The notes beneath the pieces are model-generated. The model searched no databases. It had not been told where the DNA came from and saw nothing but the letters and a program-made list of their open reading frames with translations. A DNA stretch of 64,000 nt from Aureibaculum algae (GTDB lineage: Bacteria; Bacteroidota; Bacteroidia; Flavobacteriales; Flavobacteriaceae), in NCBI RefSeq assembly GCF_006065315.1, contig NZ_CP040749.1:1116001-1180000 (forward strand), read 5' to 3'. The translations under genes were made by a program, and so were the position numbers. Position 1 is the stretch's first letter. Each line of letters starts with the position of its first letter. Below are positions 8,969 to 19,700 of the stretch, piece after piece.

Positions 8969-11900
8969 CTAATAATTTAACTGTATTGCATTTGCATTAC
9001 AAATAAATTGCTGTTTATCAGCTCCATTTTTAAATACTAGAAAGAAGTCTGTAACTTCATTTGTAGGAGTAATTTTTATGTTAGATACTTTTAATTCCCC
9101 CTTGTCTTTACTGAAATAATTCAATTTGGTTGTGCCAATTAATTGACCAGTTTTTGAACCAATTCTTATTTCTAATATTCCTTCGTAATTATAATTTTTG
9201 CCAAAATATGCTGTAAAATCGATACTTTTCAACCCGTTCAAATCTATTTTATTGAATTTAAGAAATGAATTATCCTTAATTGAACCTACAAGATTATTTC
9301 CATTGGCATTCCAGTTACTAAGCCCATCACTTTTTTTATTAGCTTTTTGAGCTTCTAGGTAAGGTGGTTTAAAAATGAGTTGTTTACGCCCGGTTAATTC
9401 AGCACTTTCTAAACCTTCTTTTCCTTTATCGGTATATGAAGCTGTTAGAATGTAAACACCATTTTTGTCATTTGTATCATGTTCATTAAAAGTTAAGGTT
9501 CCTTTTAACGGTAATAATTTAGTGTCGTCACTTTCTAATTTTAATGATAAAACATAATCAACAATTTTGTTTGCATCACTTGTGCTTAAAGTAGGGTGTG
9601 CTACCATCATGGTTTCACCCCAAACTCCTGAACCTCCATTTAAAATTTTGTTAATCAGATGTCCAGTATCCTTTTTACTATATTTATTAGCAATATCCTT
9701 ATAACTTGGTCCGTTCACTTTTTTATCAATAGCATGACAAGCCTTACAATCAGCATTGTCAATGATTGTTTTACCTTCAGGATCTATGATTTGTTGATGA
9801 CCTATGGTAGCCTTTACCATATCTCTACCTTGCGGAATGTAGTTTAAAGAGACTTTAACATCTTTTTGGTCTATACCATTATTTGTGGTGGTACCATCTT
9901 GTTTATCTTTTACCGAAATGTCATAAGCAACAGTTTTTCCTTTCCAATAAAAAGGATTGGATTCATCTGTTGTAATGGTAATTTCAGGAATGTCATTACC
10001 AACAAGTATTTTTTGACTTGCCGTTGCACTTTCGCCTGACTTATCTGTAACTTTTAGTTTAACAGTATAGGTGCCAATCTTGTCAAAAGTAATTGTTGGG
10101 TTTATTTCCGTAGATTGAACTATGCCATTATAAGACCACTCATAAGTTAGCTCATCATTGTCGTAATCTTCAGACAAATCACCTCTAAAATTTATAGTGA
10201 GTGGCTCACCTCCAATCGTATGATCATTTTTAATCATAGCGATAGGTTTTCTATTCCCTTTAATATATTCAATACGGTCTAAACGAGCATCCATATTTCT
10301 TGTGTTCCAAGATTGACCATATTCTAAAACATACATATTACCATCAGAACCAAAAATCATATCCATAGGATGAGAAAATTCAGAATTTGGCATAAAAGCA
10401 TCCGCTTTTACATAGTCATAATTATCATCTAAAGTAACCACATAAATCCAGTCACGCATCCACTCATAAACGAATAATTTATTTTCAAAATACTCAGGAA
10501 AAGTTTCCTTTGCATTTGGCGAATCATCTTTGTGAAAAACGGGACCCGACATTGGGTTTACACCTCCAATTCCCAACCATGGAAATTCTTCAGAGGCATC
10601 ATAAGAAAACCAAATTTGTGATTCTTTTACAGGCGGTAATTTTTGAATACCTGTATTGTTTGGTGAGTTGTTGATGATATTATTTGGGTCAAATTTTGGA
10701 CCTGATGTGTTTGTGGTAAAATCAAAATCATTATAGGGTTGGTTATTTCCTCGAGTATATGGCCAGCCATAATATCCTGCTTCTCTGGCTTGGTCAAATT
10801 CACCCATTCCTTTAGGTCCTCTGTTAGGATTGTCTTTTCCTGCATCAGGGCCAATATCTCCCCAATATACAAAACCTGTTTTACTATCAATTGAAAGTCG
10901 AAAAGGATTTCTATTACCCATTATGTAAATTTCTGGACGGGTTTTATCAGTGCCTTCTGGAAATAAATTTCCTTTTGGAATAGAATAGGTGCCATTATCT
11001 TCAGGTTTAATTCTAAGAATTTTTCCGCGTAAATCGTTGGTATTTGAAGCAGATTTTTGGGCATCCCAAAGAGCTCTTCCTTCTCGCTCATCAATGGGAG
11101 CATATCCATCAGATTGAAATGGATTGGTATTGTCGCCAATCGTTATAAATAAATTGCCTTTTGGGCCAAATTCTAATGCACCACCGCTATGACAGCATTT
11201 TCTTATAACGGGTACTTCAAGTAATAATTTTTCAGACTCAAGTATGAGTTTGTTATCAACTAAATTAAAACGAGAAATATGCTGTAGAGGTTCATCTCCT
11301 GGTTTAGAATAAAAGAGGTAAATCCAGTTGTTTTTTTCATAGTTAGGATCAACAGCTAAGCCTAATAAACCATCTTCATTTCCATAAAACACATCTAGTT
11401 TGGCAATTTCCTTTGTTTTGTTCTCTTTAAAGTCAAATAATTTTAAAGTACCTCTTCTTTCAATAAATAAGATACCTTTTCCAGGTAACTCATCCAATTC
11501 CATTGGTTCATCAAGGTTAAAATCTAATACTGTTTTTACAAATCTATTTTCTTCAGGTATTTTTTCTGTGGTTGCTTTTCCGTAATCTAAAATGTTATCT
11601 CCAATAGTATAGCGTATACCTCCTAATAAATGATCGATAAATTTAGGATTTTTATAGGTTTCATCTGTATGTCCTAATTCAGTGTAAAAAGATTTACCAC
11701 CATCATAATCGTGGTACCAGCTTATTGGATGATTTTCAGGATTTTTTCCTCCTTTATAACTGTTTTCATCTACTTTGATGAGAACATTAATATCAGGATT
11801 GATATTTTTGAAATTATACCATTCGTCCGTTTTTATCCAAGTACTGTCCAGATGTTGCGTAGAAAGGTGTTTATTGTCAACTATAGTTAAGGTAGCTTCT

Positions 11901-12316
11901 TGAATTTTAGGATGGTTTTCGAAATAGGCACCAGCTAATTTACCATACCAAGGCCAATCATATTCCGTATCAGTGGCAGCATGTATACCAACATAACCAC
12001 CGCCTGCTTGAATATAGCGTTCAAAATTTGATTGTTGACTTTGATTTAAAACATCACCAGTCGTATTTAAGAATACAACGGCAGAATAGGTTTTTAGTTT
12101 TTCTTCCGTAAACCAATTGGCATTATCAGTAGTGTCAACTAAAAAACCGTTTTCGGCTCCCATTTTAAGAATAGCAGTTGCTCCAGCGGGTATAGATTTA
12201 TGTTTAAATCCCGCTGTTTTGGTAAAAACAAGGATTTTTTTCTCTTTAGATTTTGTTGTACACGAAATAGCCAACATTAAGATAATAATGGTGGTAAGCT
12301 TTAAGATTGATTTCAT
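8969..12316 (-). CDS. Multidomain lipoprotein: ThuA, glucose/sorbosone dehydrogenase-like propeller, PKD, cytochrome c, C-terminal carbohydrate-binding-like domain
   Basis: A 1115-residue lipoprotein (lipobox LAISC, Cys near 19). In order: a ThuA-like domain (about 27-245, ILVFTKTAGFKH, GGGYVGIHAATD); a PQQ-type sugar dehydrogenase propeller (about 258-685, DGLLGLAVDPNY, GALEFGPKGNLFITIGDN); a PKD fold (about 690-770); a class I cytochrome c (about 845-925, heme motif CKACH with a likely distal Met in the GETMMVAHP region); and a beta-rich C-terminal domain resembling CBM6-type modules. It probably oxidises or binds sugars at the cell surface and passes electrons to its own heme. It lies 12 bases downstream of purM. 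Confidence 0.88.
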   Translation of the reverse strand: MKSILKLTTIIILMLAISCTTKSKEKKILVFTKTAGFKHKSIPAGATAILKMGAENGFLVDTTDNANWFTEEKLKTYSAVVFLNTTGDVLNQSQQSNFERYIQAGGGYVGIHAATDTEYDWPWYGKLAGAYFENHPKIQEATLTIVDNKHLSTQHLDSTWIKTDEWYNFKNINPDINVLIKVDENSYKGGKNPENHPISWYHDYDGGKSFYTELGHTDETYKNPKFIDHLLGGIRYTIGDNILDYGKATTEKIPEENRFVKTVLDFNLDEPMELDELPGKGILFIERRGTLKLFDFKENKTKEIAKLDVFYGNEDGLLGLAVDPNYEKNNWIYLFYSKPGDEPLQHISRFNLVDNKLILESEKLLLEVPVIRKCCHSGGALEFGPKGNLFITIGDNTNPFQSDGYAPIDEREGRALWDAQKSASNTNDLRGKILRIKPEDNGTYSIPKGNLFPEGTDKTRPEIYIMGNRNPFRLSIDSKTGFVYWGDIGPDAGKDNPNRGPKGMGEFDQAREAGYYGWPYTRGNNQPYNDFDFTTNTSGPKFDPNNIINNSPNNTGIQKLPPVKESQIWFSYDASEEFPWLGIGGVNPMSGPVFHKDDSPNAKETFPEYFENKLFVYEWMRDWIYVVTLDDNYDYVKADAFMPNSEFSHPMDMIFGSDGNMYVLEYGQSWNTRNMDARLDRIEYIKGNRKPIAMIKNDHTIGGEPLTINFRGDLSEDYDNDELTYEWSYNGIVQSTEINPTITFDKIGTYTVKLKVTDKSGESATASQKILVGNDIPEITITTDESNPFYWKGKTVAYDISVKDKQDGTTTNNGIDQKDVKVSLNYIPQGRDMVKATIGHQQIIDPEGKTIIDNADCKACHAIDKKVNGPSYKDIANKYSKKDTGHLINKILNGGSGVWGETMMVAHPTLSTSDANKIVDYVLSLKLESDDTKLLPLKGTLTFNEHDTNDKNGVYILTASYTDKGKEGLESAELTGRKQLIFKPPYLEAQKANKKSDGLSNWNANGNNLVGSIKDNSFLKFNKIDLNGLKSIDFTAYFGKNYNYEGILEIRIGSKTGQLIGTTKLNYFSKDKGELKVSNIKITPTNEVTDFFLVFKNGADKQQFICNANAIQLNY

Positions 12317-12328
12317 TTATTGATTGGG

Positions 12329-13504
12329 TTAGTACACAAATGTACCAAATTCACTTTTAATAGTAAGTTTTTTTGTTGATGATGCTTCAACTTTACCAAT
12401 AACTTGAGCATCGACATTAAATGAATTAGAAATTTTAATAATATCGTTAGCAATGGCTTCAGGAACATATAATTCCATTCTATGACCACAATTAAATACT
12501 TGATACATTTCTCTCCAATCGGTATTTGACTGTTCTTGAATCAATTGAAACAAAGGAGGTACATCAAATAAATTATCTTTAATGATGTGTAAATTGTCTA
12601 TAAAATGAAGAATTTTGGTTTGTGCCCCACCACTACAATGCACCATTCCGTTAATTTCAGCTCTATATTGCTTCAAAATTTCGCTGATAATTGGAGCGTA
12701 TGTTCTGGTTGGTGATAGTACCAATTTACCAGCATTTATAGGTGAATTTTCAATAGCGTCCGTAAGTTTTACCTTTCCAGAATATACTAAATCGTCAGGT
12801 ACAGCGTGATCAAAACTTTCCGGATATTTTTCAGCTAAGTACTTTCCAAAAACATCATGTCTGGCAGAGGTTAAACCGTTACTACCCATTCCGCCATTAT
12901 ATTCTGTTTCGTAAGTCGCTTGTCCAAAAGAAGACAATCCAACAATAACATCACCCGCCTTTATATTAGCATTATCAATAACATCACTACGTTTTAATCT
13001 TGCTGTTACGGTAGAATCTACAATTATGGTTCTTACTAAATCACCAACATCGGCAGTTTCTCCTCCTGTTGATTTTATAGTAACCCCATGTTTTTCTAGG
13101 TCGGTAATTAGTTCTTCTGTACCGTTTATTATGGCAGAGATTACATCTCCGGGAATTAAGTTTTTGTTACGCCCAATGGTTGATGAAAGTATAATGTTAT
13201 CCGTTGCTCCAACACATAATAAATCATCAACGTTCATAATTAATGCATCTTGAGCAATACCTTTCCAAACTGAAATATCGCCAGTTTCTTTCCAATACAT
13301 ATAGGCCAATGAAGATTTTGTACCCGCACCATCTGCGTGCATAATCAGGCAATATTCATCATCATTAGTTAAATAATCGGGAACTATCTTACAGAAGGCT
13401 TTAGGAAAAAGTCCTTTGTCTATATTGCTTATGGCTTTATGTACATCTTCTTTTGATGCAGAAACGCCTCTGAGGTTATATCGTTGGTCTGAAGATGAGC
13501 TCAT
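12329..13504 (-). CDS. purM: Phosphoribosylformylglycinamidine cyclo-ligase (AIR synthase)
   Basis: A 391-residue AIR-synthase-fold enzyme that closes the imidazole ring in purine synthesis (FGAM + ATP to AIR). Seen are HADGAGTKSSLAYMYW (about 53-68), the NVDDLLCVGA metal/nucleotide segment (about 91-100), TGGETADVGDLVRT (about 147-160) and the C-terminal HCSGGAQTKILHF. It is longer than the ~345-residue E. coli enzyme, as is usual for the Bacteroidota form. It lies 13 bases after the retropepsin gene. Confidence 0.88.
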   Translation of the reverse strand: MSSSSDQRYNLRGVSASKEDVHKAISNIDKGLFPKAFCKIVPDYLTNDDEYCLIMHADGAGTKSSLAYMYWKETGDISVWKGIAQDALIMNVDDLLCVGATDNIILSSTIGRNKNLIPGDVISAIINGTEELITDLEKHGVTIKSTGGETADVGDLVRTIIVDSTVTARLKRSDVIDNANIKAGDVIVGLSSFGQATYETEYNGGMGSNGLTSARHDVFGKYLAEKYPESFDHAVPDDLVYSGKVKLTDAIENSPINAGKLVLSPTRTYAPIISEILKQYRAEINGMVHCSGGAQTKILHFIDNLHIIKDNLFDVPPLFQLIQEQSNTDWREMYQVFNCGHRMELYVPEAIANDIIKISNSFNVDAQVIGKVEASSTKKLTIKSEFGTFVY

Positions 13505-13517
13505 TTTTTTATTGGTT

Positions 13518-13955
13518 TTATTTTGAAAGGTATAATTTACGCTTTTTGTAATCTATAATAGCATTGCCTTTTTCTAAAACATCGGCACCAATAATTCCGT
13601 TAACCGGTTTGGCTTCTTGTTTTGTTAGGGCGTTGTTAATATGTGCTAAATCAATTAATACAAGTGGTATTTTTTTTATTTTGAAATCGCTTATTTCAAT
13701 TTTGTTTTTTTTTGAAATTTGAGTGTCAATTTCTGCCGATCCTGCACCCGCAGCTTTATGTTCTGAATCTTCGGTTTTTAAACCAAAAGTTTCTATCTCA
13801 TCAAAACCAACACATGAGTTTGAAGCACCAGTATCTAAAATAAATCGTCCTTTTATACCATTAATTTTAGCTTTTATTTCAAAATGATTGGTGGCAATTT
13901 TTTTTAATTTGATGCTAATGTACTTTTTGTTTAATAAAAAGGCTTTCAGACTCAT
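13518..13955 (-). CDS. Retropepsin-like aspartic protease domain protein
   Basis: A 145-residue protein with one aspartic-protease half: FILDTGASNSCVG (about residues 37-49) has the catalytic DTGAS, and NGIIGADVLEKGNAIIDYKKRKLYL near the C-terminus is the matching flap/end region of clan AA proteases. As a single domain it should work as a dimer. No signal peptide or anchor is clear. It is wedged between pheS (2-base gap) and purM (13-base gap), so it is co-transcribed with them. Its substrate is unknown. Confidence 0.85.
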   Translation of the reverse strand: MSLKAFLLNKKYISIKLKKIATNHFEIKAKINGIKGRFILDTGASNSCVGFDEIETFGLKTEDSEHKAAGAGSAEIDTQISKKNKIEISDFKIKKIPLVLIDLAHINNALTKQEAKPVNGIIGADVLEKGNAIIDYKKRKLYLSK

Positions 13956-13957
13956 AT

Positions 13958-14989
13958 TTAAATCACAGATTTAAATTGTTCTAAAAATCGGATATCATTT
14001 TCAAAAAGCATTCTAATATCTGGAATTTGGTATAACAACATTGCAATACGTTCAATACCCATTCCAAATGCAAATCCACTATATTTTTCAGGATCAATTT
14101 TAGTGTTTTTCAAGACATTAGGGTCAACCATACCACAACCCATAATTTCTAACCAACCAGTTCCTTTTGTTATTTTATAATCTGTTTCTGTTTTCAACCC
14201 CCAGTAAATATCAACTTCGGCACTTGGTTCCGTAAAAGGAAAATAAGAAGGACGTAATCTGATTTTTGATTTACCAAACATTTCTTTTGTAAAATAAATC
14301 AAGGTTTGCTTCAAATCAGCAAAGGAAACATCTGTATCTATATACAATCCTTCCACTTGATGAAAAATACAATGCGAACGTGCAGAAATGTCTTCATTTC
14401 TAAAAACTCTACCTGGAGAAATTGTTCTAATTGGAGGTTTGTTATTCTCCATATAACGTATCTGTACAGAAGAGGTATGTGTTCTTAACAGCATATCTTT
14501 TTCAACATTTTTATGCTTTTCAACAAAAAATGTATCCTGCATATCTCTTGCGGGATGGTATTCTGGTAAGTTTAACGCTGTGAAATTATGCCAATCATCT
14601 TCTATCTCAGGGCCCTCAGAAATGGTGAACCCTATACGAGAAAAAACATCGATAATTTGATTTTTAACAATAGAAATTGGATGTCTTGCACCCAATTCAA
14701 TAGGTTCAGCCGGCCTTGATAAGTCTCCATAGAAACTTTTTTGTTCGCCATTACCTTCCAGAGCATTATTCAGCGTTTCAACCTTTTTTTCAGCTGTAGT
14801 CTTTAAGGTGTTTAGAGCTTGTCCAAATTCCTTTTTTTGCTTTGGGTCTACGTTTTTAAATTCAGCAAATAAGCCTTTTAATAGACCTTTACTGCCTAAA
14901 TATTTTATACGAAATGCTTCAATTTCTTCTTTTGAATTGGAATTAAAAGCACTGACTTCGTTAATGAATTCTTTTACTTTGTCTAACAT
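13958..14989 (-). CDS. pheS: Phenylalanine--tRNA ligase alpha subunit
   Basis: Catalytic subunit of the alpha2beta2 PheRS. The N-terminal coiled coil runs to about residue 90. The class II core then shows [46 protein letters not shown] (motif 2 region), [10 protein letters not shown] and, at the end, [16 protein letters not shown] (motif 3). The frame is open to an ATG at 15031, but the start at 14989 (MLDKVKEFI) gives the family's usual length of about 343 and begins at the coiled coil; the longer form is not excluded. pheT is not in the window. Confidence 0.95.
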   Translation of the reverse strand: MLDKVKEFINEVSAFNSNSKEEIEAFRIKYLGSKGLLKGLFAEFKNVDPKQKKEFGQALNTLKTTAEKKVETLNNALEGNGEQKSFYGDLSRPAEPIELGARHPISIVKNQIIDVFSRIGFTISEGPEIEDDWHNFTALNLPEYHPARDMQDTFFVEKHKNVEKDMLLRTHTSSVQIRYMENNKPPIRTISPGRVFRNEDISARSHCIFHQVEGLYIDTDVSFADLKQTLIYFTKEMFGKSKIRLRPSYFPFTEPSAEVDIYWGLKTETDYKITKGTGWLEIMGCGMVDPNVLKNTKIDPEKYSGFAFGMGIERIAMLLYQIPDIRMLFENDIRFLEQFKSVI

Positions 14990-15143
14990 TGATTGTTTAA
15001 CTTGGTTTGCAAATTTAAGGTTTTTCATCAATTAAGCAGAATAGTTTTTTATTAATCTATTCCTAAAGTAAAGAAGTTGATTTTAGTGGTTAAAAGATTT
15101 GCAAATATTTAAGGTTTTCAAAGAAAGAAATCTGCATTTTAAT

Positions 15144-15151
15144 TACTTTTG
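15144..15151 (+). promoter_or_regulatory. Candidate -7 box of the first gdhA
   Basis: TACTTTTG fits TAnnTTTG. It is followed by TTATGA. The same string (TAnTTTTGTTATGA) occurs ahead of the second gdhA at 19926, supporting a shared promoter design. Confidence 0.5.
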
Positions 15152-15194
15152 TTATGAATTTATTGATGAAACCTTATAATTTACTTCCTAAATT

Positions 15195-16538
15195 ATGAAA
15201 TCGAAAATTAAAGATTTTATGGGTTACGTTAAAGTACGTAATACCAACGAGCCCGAGTTTTTACAAGCAGTACATGAAGTTGCAGAGACTGTTATTCCAT
15301 TTATAGAAGAAAACCATAAATATAAAGACAAGATGTTGTTAGAGCGAATGGTTGAACCTGAACGTACGCTAATGTTTAGAGTGCCTTGGCTAGATGATAA
15401 CGGAAAGATACAAGTAAATAGAGGGTATCGGATAGAGTTTAATTCTGCCATTGGTCCGTATAAAGGAGGATTACGATTTCATCCATCAGTAAATATTAGT
15501 ATTCTTAAATTTTTAGGTTTTGAGCAGGTTTTTAAAAATTCTCTAACCACATTGCCAATGGGTGGTGGTAAAGGAGGTTCTGATTTTAACCCAAAAGGAA
15601 AATCAGATAATGAAGTAATGAAATTTTGCCAAGCATTTATGTCGGAATTATTTCGTCATATTGGTGAGAATACAGACGTGCCTGCTGGTGATATTGGAGT
15701 AGGAGGTAGAGAAATTGGGTTTCTATTTGGACAATACAAAAAATTAAGAAATGAGTTTACAGGTGTTTTAACAGGTAAAGGAATGTCATTTGGAGGTTCA
15801 TTAATTAGACCTGAAGCTACAGGTTATGGTGCCGTATACTTTGCAGAAAACATGTTAAAAGCCCAGAATAAAAGTATAAAAGGAAAAATAGTTTTGGTTT
15901 CTGGTTCTGGTAACGTGGCACAATATGCTTGTGAAAAAGCGACTCAATTAGGGGCGAAAGTGGTTACGATGTCAGATTCTTCTGGATATATTTACGATGC
16001 AGCTGGGATAGATGCTGATAAGTTGGCCTTTATTATGGAATTAAAAAATGTAAAACGTGGAAGAATAGACCAGTATTTAGAAAAATACCCAACTGCGAAA
16101 TTTTATAAAGAGGAAACCCCTTGGACTATAAAATGTGATATTGCCATGCCATGTGCCACTCAAAATGAGCTCCATGGTGATCATGCGAAAACCTTGATAA
16201 AAAATGGTTGTATTTGTGTTTGTGAAGGTGCTAATATGCCGAGTACAGCTGAAGCCATTCGGATTTTTCAAGATGCTAAAATATTATTTTCACCAGGTAA
16301 GGCTTCAAATGCAGGAGGCGTTTCAGTATCTGGGTTAGAAATGAGTCAAAACTCGTTACGTTATAATTGGACGAATGACAAAGTAGATACTAAATTACAT
16401 GAAATTATGAATGATATTCATGAAGTTTGTGTAACCTATGGTAAAGATAAGGATGGTTATGTAGACTATGTTAAAGGTGCAAATATTGCAGGTTTTGTAA
16501 AAGTAGCTGACGCCATGTTAGGACAAGGAGTGGTGTAA
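15195..16538 (+). CDS. gdhA: Glutamate dehydrogenase, NADP-type by motif
   Basis: A 447-residue hexameric-type GDH catalysing reversible reductive amination of 2-oxoglutarate. Seen are GPYKGGLRFHPS, the catalytic-lysine segment MGGGKGGSDFNPKG (Lys near 126) and DVPAGDIGVGGREIGF. The dinucleotide site is VSGSGNVAQY followed by MSDSSGYIYD (Asp near 260). The SDSSG string is the one in the NADP-dependent E. coli enzyme, so an ammonium-assimilating role is inferred. It is a paralogue of 19974-21311 but not a recent duplicate, as many positions differ. Confidence 0.94.
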   Translation: MKSKIKDFMGYVKVRNTNEPEFLQAVHEVAETVIPFIEENHKYKDKMLLERMVEPERTLMFRVPWLDDNGKIQVNRGYRIEFNSAIGPYKGGLRFHPSVNISILKFLGFEQVFKNSLTTLPMGGGKGGSDFNPKGKSDNEVMKFCQAFMSELFRHIGENTDVPAGDIGVGGREIGFLFGQYKKLRNEFTGVLTGKGMSFGGSLIRPEATGYGAVYFAENMLKAQNKSIKGKIVLVSGSGNVAQYACEKATQLGAKVVTMSDSSGYIYDAAGIDADKLAFIMELKNVKRGRIDQYLEKYPTAKFYKEETPWTIKCDIAMPCATQNELHGDHAKTLIKNGCICVCEGANMPSTAEAIRIFQDAKILFSPGKASNAGGVSVSGLEMSQNSLRYNWTNDKVDTKLHEIMNDIHEVCVTYGKDKDGYVDYVKGANIAGFVKVADAMLGQGVV

Positions 16539-16764
16539 GATTTTATGGAGTATGATATAATTAAGGAAAGTAATAATAAAAGGCTATAGGCAGTTATTAA
16601 CTGTTCATTTATAACTTGATTGTGCATACTTTTATTTAAGTATTATGTTCTAGTCATTTTTTTTAATAAAGATAACTTTTGCAATTATTGATGCTTGAAC
16701 CTTCCCTATGTTTTAAAATTAGAACCAAAATTAACGACTCTGAAATAACCCATCAAATAATTCC

Positions 16765-16772
16765 TATCTTTG
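16765..16772 (+). promoter_or_regulatory. Candidate -7 box of the REC/ATP-grasp gene
   Basis: TATCTTTG fits TAnnTTTG and ends 18 bases before the ATG at 16791. No good -33 TTG lies at the right distance. The rest of the 252-base gap after gdhA shows nothing I can identify. Confidence 0.45.
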
Positions 16773-16790
16773 TTATAAACACATTCATCA

Positions 16791-19700
16791 ATGCCTAAAA
16801 AGACACTTCCAGATTTAAAAACATACGTTTTTGAACATTTTGCATTTGAACAATTGATGCAAAATAGAATAAACAAAGTGCTTATTGTTTGTTCTAATTA
16901 CGATTATTATATGTTGGAAGAGGATGGTAGAATTGATGAACGAATTTTTAATGAATACACGGCTTTAAATTTAAGATATCCTCCTACTTTTTTACATGCC
17001 AATTCTGCTAAAAAGGCATTAAAAATATTAGGTTCTGATCATATAGATCTTGTAATTACTTGGCTAGATATTGGTAGTTATAAGGCGTTTGAAACGTCTA
17101 TGCAGTTAAAAAAGTTCTTTCCTAATGTGCCCATAGCCGCATTGAGTCATTACTCATCTGAATTAAGAAGGAAAATTTTAAGAGAGAATACGGGTATCAT
17201 TGACTATGTTTTTCATTGGAATGGTAATGTAGATATCTTTTTAGCGATTATAAAATTGGCAGAAGATAGATTGAATGCAGATAAGGATATCAATGAAATT
17301 GGGGTAAAAGCTATTTTATTGGTAGAAGATTCGCTGCGGTTTTATTCTAGATACTTACCCGTTATTTATAAGATTATTTTAAAGCAAACAAGATCATTTA
17401 TGTCGGAAGGCCTTAATGAGCACCGTGCAATGAATTTGATGCGTGGACGGCCAAAAATTTTATTGGCTACGCAGTACGAAGAGGGATTGGCTTTGTTTGA
17501 AAAATATAAAGACAATTTATTGGGTGTAATTTCAGATGTAAACTATTTTAAAGATGGTAAACGTGACCCTACAGCGGGTTTTCAATTTTTAAAATATGTA
17601 AGAAGTATAGAACGGTATTTTCCTTTTCTAATAGAATCTTCAGATATCGAAAATGAAAAAATAGCATTAGAATTAAAAGGTAAATTTTTATGGAAACACT
17701 CGGAAACCATTGAGTTAGAATTAAAAAATTACATTACAAAATATTTTTCTTTTGGTGATTTTGAATTTTGGGATCCTGAGCAACATTTAGTTTTAGCGAC
17801 CGTAAAAGATTTAAATTCATTTCAAAATGCCTTGGCTATTGTTACTAAAGAATCAATGACCTATCATGCCATAAGAAGTGAGTATTCTAAGTGGTTGCGG
17901 TCAAGAGCACTTTTTCCGTTAGCAAATTTGTTTAAAAATGTAGAATATGCTGATTTTGAAGATGCTGAAGAAATTAGAACCTTTTTAATTGAAGCTATAA
18001 AAGCGTATCGAATCTATAGATCTAGAGGTGTAATTTCTAAATTTAATAAAAATAAATACGATAAATATTTAGGTTTTGCTAGAATTGGAGATGGGGCTTT
18101 AGGCGGAAAAGGAAGAGGTCTTGCATTTATAGATTCTTTTTTAAAACGCAATCGCTTATTTAAAAAGTTTGATGATGTGCTTATATCTATACCGCGAACA
18201 GTAGTTTTAAGTACGGAAGTTTTTGACGAATTTATGGAAGAGCATAAGCTCTTTAAATTTGCAGCACATTGTGATGATGAGAATGAGATTTTAGATGAAT
18301 TTGTTTCAAAACCTTTACCAGGATGGGTAATGGAAGACATCAAAGCATTCTTAAAAGTAACCAAACATCCAGTAGCAATTCGATCTTCCAGTGTTTTGGA
18401 AGATTCACATTATCAGCCGTTTGCAGGTGTTTTTGCGACTTATATGCTCCCTAAAACCAAACCGAAGCAAATGTTAGAGATGGTTTCTAATGCTGTAAAA
18501 TCAGTTATGGCTTCCGCCTTTTTTCAAAATAGTAAATTGTATTTAAAAGCCACTTCTCATACCGTAGAAGAAAATAGAATGGCGGTAATTTTACAAGAAA
18601 TTACAGGTACGCAATATGATGATGTCTTTTATCCTAATATTTCTGGTGTTGCTCGTTCCATTAACTTTTATCCAATTGGTAATGAAAAACCTAATGAAGG
18701 TATCGCCAATATCGCCTTAGGATTAGGAGAAATAATTGTGGGTGGTGGACAGACGTTGCGTTTTTCTCCATATCATCCAAAGAAAATAATACAATTGTCA
18801 ACGCCAGGGTCTGCTCAGCGAGAAACACAACAGTATTTTTATGCGTTAGATATGAATCCTAATAGTTATGTGGCTTCAACAAGCCAGACTATTAACAAAA
18901 AGAGAATTACCATTAGACAAGCTGAGAATCACGGGTCGTTAAAATTTGTGGCATCTACCTATGATTTACAAAACAACATGATAAGACCGGGTGTAATGCA
19001 TGATGGAATTCGTGTAATTACATTTGATAACATTTTAAAGTATGGTACTTTTCCTTTGCCAGAAATACTTCAGGAATTATTACGTGTTGGGCAACGTGAA
19101 ATGAGAAATCCCATAGAAATTGAGTTTGCTGTTAAGTTAGATGTACCTCAAGGAAAACCGAGACAATTTAGTTTTTTACAAATTCGACCTATTGTAGAGA
19201 GTAACGAAACATTAAGTGTTCTACCAAATAATTTTGACGTGGCAGACACTATTATTTATTCAGAATCGGCATTAGGAAATGGGAAATATGATGATATCTG
19301 CGATTTTGTTTATGTAAAACCAGAAACATTCAATTCTGCAAGCACAAGGCAAATTGCCAAAGCTGTTGAATTGATAAATAAAAAATTTACAGAAGAGCAT
19401 AAAAAATATATTTTAGTAGGTCCTGGTAGATGGGGGTCTAGTGATTCATGGTTGGGAATTCCTGTGATATGGCCTCAAATTTCTTCAGCAAAAATAATTG
19501 TAGAAGCAGGGCTGAATGATTTCAGAATTGATCCGAGTCAAGGCACTCACTTTTTTCAAAATTTAACTTCGTTTAATGTGGGCTATTTAACAATTAATCC
19601 GTTTTTAAATGATGGCTTTTTTGATGTAGATTATTTGAATAGTCAAGAAGCGGTTTATGAAGATGATTTTTTACGACATATTCAGTTTGATTCACCACTT

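Noticed and set aside
18014..18364. 116-codon minus-strand open frame
   Set aside because: Antisense to the ATP-grasp region of the 1010-residue protein.
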